DNA from: UBA12014 sp029248335
GTDB lineage: Bacteria; Planctomycetota; Phycisphaerae; Phycisphaerales; SM1A02
DNA length: 64,000 bases
Direction of reading: 5' to 3'
NCBI GenBank assembly: GCA_029248335.1
Contig: JAQWJM010000014.1
Coordinates: forward strand, 6,847-70,846
The translations under genes and the position numbers were made by a program. Position 1 is the stretch's first letter, and the number at the start of each line of letters is the position of its first letter. Below, one piece after another: positions 60,001-64,000 of this stretch. The notes below the pieces were generated by a model that did no database searches, was not told the origin of the DNA, and saw only the letters and a program-made list of their open reading frames with translations.

Positions 60001-60383
60001 GGCGGACTCCGGAACCGTGGGGGACAAGGCGGAAGAGGCCGCCAGCCCGATTGATCTTCGAACACGCCGGGGGAGGCCCGCCGCGGGGGATCGCGGAAGG
60101 TAGCAGGAAGCGTCGGTCCGGTCGACCCTTTCGACGCCAAAATACTCCCGCGGCCTTGATTTCGACCCCGATAAGGCCGATCTGAAGGAAGTTCGGTTCG
60201 CCGACCTCGAATTCGGGGGACCCGATATAGACTTTGACGAGTGTTCTTCGTTTCGCGCGTTTTCTCCCGCAGCCGACCCGGAGGGGTTTCGGCTCCCGGA
60301 GCAACCGCTCGACTCGCCTTCGTGTGAAATGCCGAGCCCGCCCGGAGATGATCCTGGCGGGGCGGTCGACGGAATCGCCTCCC
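60001..60383. other. intergenic region between divergent rpmH and rnc
   Basis: No gene is visible in these 383 bases. It contains the TACCTT element for rpmH (given separately), a TTGACG at 60234-60239 on the plus strand without a matching -10, and an AT-enriched stretch near 60130-60235. The frames through it are extensions of flanking genes. No clear hairpin or repeat is seen. Confidence 0.45.
60097..60102 (-). promoter_or_regulatory. -10-like TACCTT (GCTACCTTCC context) for rpmH
   Basis: Minus-strand TACCTT in CTGCTACCTTCC, about 96 bases before the rpmH ATG. The flanks match the other GCTACC elements. Confidence 0.4.
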
Positions 60384-61223
60384 ATGGAATTGATGGACAG
60401 GTTGGCCGAAGCGGAACGCCGGATCGGCTATCGCTTTCGAGATCGTGAGTTGCTCGCTCGATCGCTCCGCCACGCATCCGCGGCGGACGACCGGCTCGAT
60501 TCGAACGAGCGCCTCGAGTTTCTCGGTGACGCGATCCTCGGGGTGGTGGTCTGCACGGAGCTGTTCCAGCGGTTCCCCGAACTGCTCGAGGGTGAACTGA
60601 CCAAGATCAAGTCGAACGTGGTGAGTCGGCGGGTCTGCGCGGAGATCGCGGAGGAGCGAGGCCTCGGCGAACTCCTCGACCTCGGCAAGGGCATGAACGG
60701 CCGGGGCGAGATGCCGTCGTCGCTTCATGCCGCGGTGCTCGAATCGGTGATCGGCGCGATCTACCTCGACGGAGGCCCCGAGCGGGCTCGAGCGTTCGTG
60801 CTTGAATTGCTCGATCCGAGAATCGCCCATGCCGCCGAACTCGGTCACCAGCACAACTTCAAGTCGGTGCTCCAACAGGTCTTCCAGCGCAAGGGGCTCG
60901 GCGCCCCGTCGTACCTCGTGCTGGACGAGCGTGGCCCCGATCATGCCAAGTGCTTCGAGGTCTGCGTGTCCGCCGGCGACCGGAGGTTCGAAGGCTGCTG
61001 GGGGCCCAACAAGAAGCAGGCGGAGCAGCAGGCGGCGCTCGCCGCGTTGCTCCATCTGGATCTCGCGATCACGGACGGCGACGGCGACATCCGGCTCGCG
61101 GACGCCTGCTGGAACGACGATCCGGTTTCCGACGGCCCCGAGATCGACGCCACGTCGATCCAGGGCCCCGAGGGATCGGAGCCATCGACGGCGGCCGACG
61201 AGGAGTTGGCGTCCGAGACTTGA
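60384..61223 (+). CDS. rnc: ribonuclease III
   Basis: Cleaves double-stranded RNA in rRNA and mRNA processing. 279 residues, longer than the usual 225-250. The catalytic signature NERLEFLGDAILG is at 41-53, ESVIGAIYLDGG carries the second acidic pair, and the dsRNA-binding domain is near the C-terminus (HNFKSVLQQVFQRKGLGAPS, KQAEQQAALAALL). About 50 additional acidic residues form a disordered tail. An ATG nine bases downstream is an alternative start. Divergent from rpmH-aroK. Confidence 0.95.
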   Translation: MELMDRLAEAERRIGYRFRDRELLARSLRHASAADDRLDSNERLEFLGDAILGVVVCTELFQRFPELLEGELTKIKSNVVSRRVCAEIAEERGLGELLDLGKGMNGRGEMPSSLHAAVLESVIGAIYLDGGPERARAFVLELLDPRIAHAAELGHQHNFKSVLQQVFQRKGLGAPSYLVLDERGPDHAKCFEVCVSAGDRRFEGCWGPNKKQAEQQAALAALLHLDLAITDGDGDIRLADACWNDDPVSDGPEIDATSIQGPEGSEPSTAADEELASET

Positions 61224-61271
61224 AACGCGATCGCGGCGGATTCCCCGCGAAGCCGGCGACCGGACATCCTG

Positions 61272-61288
61272 CGGACGCGGGGCGTCCG
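61272..61288. terminator. hairpin between convergent rnc and PhoU-like genes
   Basis: CGGACGC and GCGTCCG form a 7-bp stem with a GGG loop in the 113-base convergent gap. No T-tract; weak candidate. Confidence 0.3.
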
Positions 61289-61336
61289 GGCCCTTCGACG
61301 CGATCGTCGAACCGACCTTCCGGCAGGGTCCGGTGA

Positions 61337-62032
61337 TCAGGACGCGTTCTGCTCGCCGCTTCCGGGCTTCGGAGGCTTTCGGAAGTCGAGGTCCTCGATC
61401 CGCCCGAACACCGCGGTGGCGATGTTCGCGAGGTGGGATGCGATCCGCTTGAAGTATCGCGTCTGCATCGAACACGAGACCGCTTCCTGGGTGCTGATGG
61501 TGGAGCGATCGTCCAGCAGTTCGAGGGCCAGCTTCTCGCAGGCCGCCCGTACCGCATCCGCAGCCTTGATCGCGACCTTCGCCTGTTTCGTGTCCGACTC
61601 CCGGAATGCGGTGCGGACGAGTTCGAAGATGTTCTCGATGTCGTCCGGGATCGTCCGGATCCGGTCCTCGTAGACCGAGGGGGTCTGCCCGAGGCCGCCG
61701 TGCTCCGTCACCTCGTAGAGGTTCTTGCAGTAGTCGCCGATCCGCTCCGCATCCTTGGCGATCGACATCAGGGCGAGGCACGCGGCGATGTCCGCGTTCC
61801 GGTTCACCGAGAGATGCGTCACGATGTTGCCGCGAAGCGATCGGAGCAGGCGATTGATGTCCTGGTCCCGGGTGAACACGGCTTCGCGGACGTCGGCGGG
61901 ATCCCCGCCGGCGAGCACGCCATGAACCTCGTGGAACATCCACTGGCCCGCGGTGAGCATCTCGTCGAATTCGCGGAACGCCTGATCGAGGGCGTCGCCG
62001 CCGCGAAGTGCTGCCAAGAGGGCTCCGAGCAT
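61337..62032 (-). CDS. PhoU-domain protein
   Basis: A 231-residue all-helical protein with two PhoU-like bundles. DRDQDINRLLRSLRGNIVTH and LALMSIAKDAERIGDYCKNL give the metal-contact (E/DxxxD) pattern; the later repeat reads YFKRIASHLANIATAVFGRI. PhoU-like proteins regulate phosphate uptake. The gene starts 21 bases after the Na/Pi cotransporter gene, which argues that it acts on that transporter rather than on a Pst system, none of which is present here. Confidence 0.88.
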   Translation of the reverse strand: MLGALLAALRGGDALDQAFREFDEMLTAGQWMFHEVHGVLAGGDPADVREAVFTRDQDINRLLRSLRGNIVTHLSVNRNADIAACLALMSIAKDAERIGDYCKNLYEVTEHGGLGQTPSVYEDRIRTIPDDIENIFELVRTAFRESDTKQAKVAIKAADAVRAACEKLALELLDDRSTISTQEAVSCSMQTRYFKRIASHLANIATAVFGRIEDLDFRKPPKPGSGEQNAS

Positions 62033-62053
62033 GATGACGACTCCAGATTCGAC

Positions 62054-63229
62054 TCAGTTGTAGATGAAGACTTCGGTGATGATCAGGCCGATCGCGGGGA
62101 CCACCACGAACACCAGCGCGAGGAAGATGAACGCCCATTTCTTCGACCGACTGGCGAGTGCACTGTACGACTTCGAAATCTTGATCGGGATTTTTCGCAG
62201 TGGGTACCAGATCAGGTTGTCGGAACAGTTGAAGAGCACGTGGGCGATCGCGACGGTGATGGCGGCACTGGTGGGGTTCGCGAACGCGGCGATCAGGCCG
62301 GTCACGGTGGTGCCGATGTTGGCACCGAGCATGAACGGGAAGGCCCGCTTCAGCTTCACCGCGCCGGCGCCGACGATCGGTACCATCAGACTGGTGGTGA
62401 CCGAACTCGACTGGACCGAGATCGTCGAGAAGATCCCCGAGATCCAGGCGACGAAGTCGTTCCGGAAGAAGACGGTCGAGAAGAGCCCCTCGAGCCGGCT
62501 CAGGACCGCACCCTTCAGGTTCTTCACGAGGAAGACGAGGGCCAGGAACAGCAGGAGCAGGCCGACGACCGAGAGCAGGACGGAACTCGCGATCGTCGCG
62601 CCGCCGCCAAGCCATTCGGTCACCGTCTGCAGAAAGCCGACCACCGGCTTGGTGATCAGCTTGATCGGGTTGGTCGGCTTGGTCACCTCGTCGAAGCCGA
62701 GCAGGCTCGCGATGTAGCCGGCGGTGTTGGCCAGGATCCCCTGGCCGTTCTTGAACATCGTGCTCGTGATCCACTCGACCGGGAAGAGCGCGAGCACCGT
62801 GAGGATGTTGGGGACCGCGTGGAGCAGGGCCGCCGAATACGCCCTTCGGAACTGCCGGCGGATCCGCATGGTCCCGAGGGAGACGATGAGGCCGGTGACG
62901 CTGGTGCCGATGTTCGCACCCATGACCGCGAACACCGCGGTCTCGATCGGCATCTGACCCGCCGCGACCATGGTGATGATCAGGGACGTGGTGAACGACG
63001 AACTCTGGACGATCGACGTGACCAGGACCGCGCCGAAGAGGGCGAACAGCGGATTGTCGCCCTGCGCGATGATCGTCTCGAGCCAGTCGGACTGCTTCCC
63101 GATCCCCTTGAGACCGGATCCCATCACGTTGATCGCGCAGAGGAACAGGTACAGGGCGACGATCGCGAACAACGCGTTCAGGAATGGAAACGATCTTCGA
63201 GGCGGGGCCAGGGAGGGGGTGGGCGTCAT
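62054..63229 (-). CDS. Na+/phosphate cotransporter family protein
   Basis: A 391-residue inner-membrane transporter of the NptA/PNaS family. The paired QSSS signatures are SIVQSSSFTTSLIITMVAAG and SVQSSSVTTSLMVPIVGAGA, each followed by GANIGTSVTGLI or GANIGTTVTGLI. Some ten membrane helices are visible. Expected to import inorganic phosphate with sodium, consistent with a marine habitat, and it lies with a PhoU-like gene in one operon. The start is uncertain: the ATG at 63229 gives MTPTPSLAPPRRSFPFL, and an ATG at 63313 would add 28 residues of low conservation. Confidence 0.92.
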   Translation of the reverse strand: MTPTPSLAPPRRSFPFLNALFAIVALYLFLCAINVMGSGLKGIGKQSDWLETIIAQGDNPLFALFGAVLVTSIVQSSSFTTSLIITMVAAGQMPIETAVFAVMGANIGTSVTGLIVSLGTMRIRRQFRRAYSAALLHAVPNILTVLALFPVEWITSTMFKNGQGILANTAGYIASLLGFDEVTKPTNPIKLITKPVVGFLQTVTEWLGGGATIASSVLLSVVGLLLLFLALVFLVKNLKGAVLSRLEGLFSTVFFRNDFVAWISGIFSTISVQSSSVTTSLMVPIVGAGAVKLKRAFPFMLGANIGTTVTGLIAAFANPTSAAITVAIAHVLFNCSDNLIWYPLRKIPIKISKSYSALASRSKKWAFIFLALVFVVVPAIGLIITEVFIYN

Positions 63230-63585
63230 GGGTTCAAGCAGGAGGGAGGAGGCGCTGGAACTCGGCTGATCAAGTGACGTCGTCTGTCCCGGGGCCGGAA
63301 GCGTACCGACCATCGCGGCCGCCCGCCAGTCGGACCCTGCGGGAAGGAGCCCACGTCGGGCCAATGTGGAATTCCTGATGGTTCGCTCGGAATTCTCAAC
63401 GGTTCGACGACCACCGCAGGGCGGTGTCGAACGGCCGGTGTCGGGTTCGATTTCTCGGGATCTCGAGCCCGCCTCCGGCGACGTCCGGGCGGGCTGGAAT
63501 CCTGCGATCGCCCGGCGTGGGGATGGGAACTCGGATTTTCCGATGGCCGAGGATCTCGGCGGTTGCGTTCGCCGGCCGGTCGCGG
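63230..63585. other. intergenic region upstream of the Na/Pi cotransporter operon
   Basis: No gene is visible. Two GGAATTC copies (near 63368 and 63390) are separated by 14 bases, and a minus-strand TTGAGA near 63395 could be a -35, without a convincing -10. If the transporter starts at 63313 the first 84 bases are coding. Nothing else stands out. Confidence 0.4.
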
Positions 63586-64000
63586 TCAGGCGCCGCCGAG
63601 GACCCAGCGAACCGCCAGCGTGGCGATTCCGATCGCGAGGCCCGTCGCGACGCCGAAACGTATCGCATGGAAGCCGCGCCGGAGGGCGGAGGTCCGGCCG
63701 GTCGCGAGCACGTCGAGGGGGCCGGTGATGTCGTCGATGGACTCGCCTCGGCGGGCCCGGTCCTGCATCACCGCGATGACGAGATTCGCATCGAATTCGC
63801 GGAGGCCCGCGGTCCGGGCGAATCGAAGCAGTTCCTCGCGTCGCTCGGGCGGAAGCACCACGCCTTCGAGGGCGTTCGCGACCCGGCCGGCGAAGGCGAG
63901 ATGAGGGGCCTTCGGATCGAGGCCGGGGGCGGTGGACGCGAGCCGGTTCTCGAGGGCGATTCGACGACGTGCCGATTCAAGCTCCCGACGCGCACGAAGC
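63586..64000 (-). CDS. hypothetical membrane-anchored protein (5' end beyond the window)
   Basis: The minus-strand frame is open from the right edge to a stop at 63586, leaving about 138 residues. It starts LRARRELESARRRIALENRL, continues with helical, charged segments (PPERREELLRFARTAGLREF, NLVIAVMQDRARRGESIDD) and ends with a single membrane helix (GVATGLAIGIATLAVRWVLG) before the terminal Gly-Ala. The C-terminal membrane anchor suggests a tail-anchored protein. No family recognised; an internal GTG start at 63861 would be too late to account for the upstream coding character. Confidence 0.65.
   Translation of the reverse strand, partial: LRARRELESARRRIALENRLASTAPGLDPKAPHLAFAGRVANALEGVVLPPERREELLRFARTAGLREFDANLVIAVMQDRARRGESIDDITGPLDVLATGRTSALRRGFHAIRFGVATGLAIGIATLAVRWVLGGA

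Noticed and set aside
1..64000. High density of CGATCG/GATC words as a regulatory or restriction-evasion signal
   Set aside because: They mostly arise from Ala-Ile-Ala, Asp-Arg and Ile-Val codon pairs in GC-rich genes and are in coding frames.
1..64000. Mobile elements, prophage genes, CRISPR arrays, toxin-antitoxin or defence islands
   Set aside because: No transposase, integrase, spaced direct repeats or defence-type domains were seen on either strand; gene content is housekeeping or lineage-specific.

Overview
This 64 kb window comes from a high-GC bacterial chromosome and contains ordinary housekeeping and lineage-specific genes. It has no phage, insertion sequence, integron or CRISPR array that I could find. 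The combination of a pilin-type secreted protein, long TPR/VCBS lipoproteins, transglutaminase-like exoproteins, xylose-isomerase-like TIM barrels, an hpnCDE squalene cluster, KDO activation and meso-diaminopimelate peptidoglycan enzymes suggests a Gram-negative-type planctomycete, probably class Phycisphaerae. This placement is inferred from gene content only.

Layout. 1-8.6 kb: truncated pilin gene, trmL, an EF-G paralogue, a secreted transglutaminase, a GNAT acetyltransferase, a 40-residue membrane protein, a structured intergenic region, tRNA-Arg(CCU) and a PqqB-like metallo-hydrolase. 8.6-18.2 kb (mostly minus strand): VCBS/TPR lipoprotein, AsmA-like protein, tRNA(CAU), pyrG, kdsB and a TPR protein. 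18.4-26.2 kb (plus): def-fmt-metalloprotease-like gene, queA, then murE-murF-mraY with overlapping start and stop codons. 26.2-29.4 kb (minus): RluA-type pseudouridine synthase, a tol-pal/YfgM-like TPR protein and a kinase of the aminoglycoside-phosphotransferase fold. 29.5-33.8 kb (plus): HAD phosphatase and a large cysteine-poor relative of indolepyruvate ferredoxin oxidoreductase. 33.8-36.0 kb (minus): rlmN and ispH, divergent from hpnC-hpnD-hpnE-queG (36.1-40.5 kb). 40.5-44.2 kb: two secreted or lipid-anchored proteins. 44.4-49 kb: TIM-barrel epimerase and a large NAD-glutamate dehydrogenase. 49-64 kb: ribF, nrnA-like gene, HMA lipoprotein, membrane protein, DUF4442-like protein, epimerase, FmdB-like gene, ligA, uppP, PilZ protein, rpmH-aroK, rnc, PhoU-like gene, Na/Pi cotransporter and a truncated gene at the right edge.

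Themes. Cell envelope supply is well represented: murE, murF, mraY and uppP for peptidoglycan, kdsB plus pyrG-derived CTP for lipopolysaccharide, and ispH leading to farnesyl diphosphate and then squalene through hpnCDE. Translation and RNA processing are represented by def, fmt, rpmH, rnc, trmL, rlmN, an RluA enzyme and the queuosine enzymes QueA and QueG.

The most unusual signal is regulatory. About ten genes carry a TAnnnT -10-like hexamer exactly 5-8 bases before the start codon, which predicts leaderless mRNAs, and a recurring GCTACC[A/C/T]T version lies upstream of several genes and a tRNA. A 300-base structured stretch downstream of tRNA-Arg ends in a strong minus-strand terminator and may be a new non-coding RNA. 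Several proteins have lost expected key residues: the EF-G paralogue, the oxidoreductase relative, and an FmdB-like protein without cysteines.
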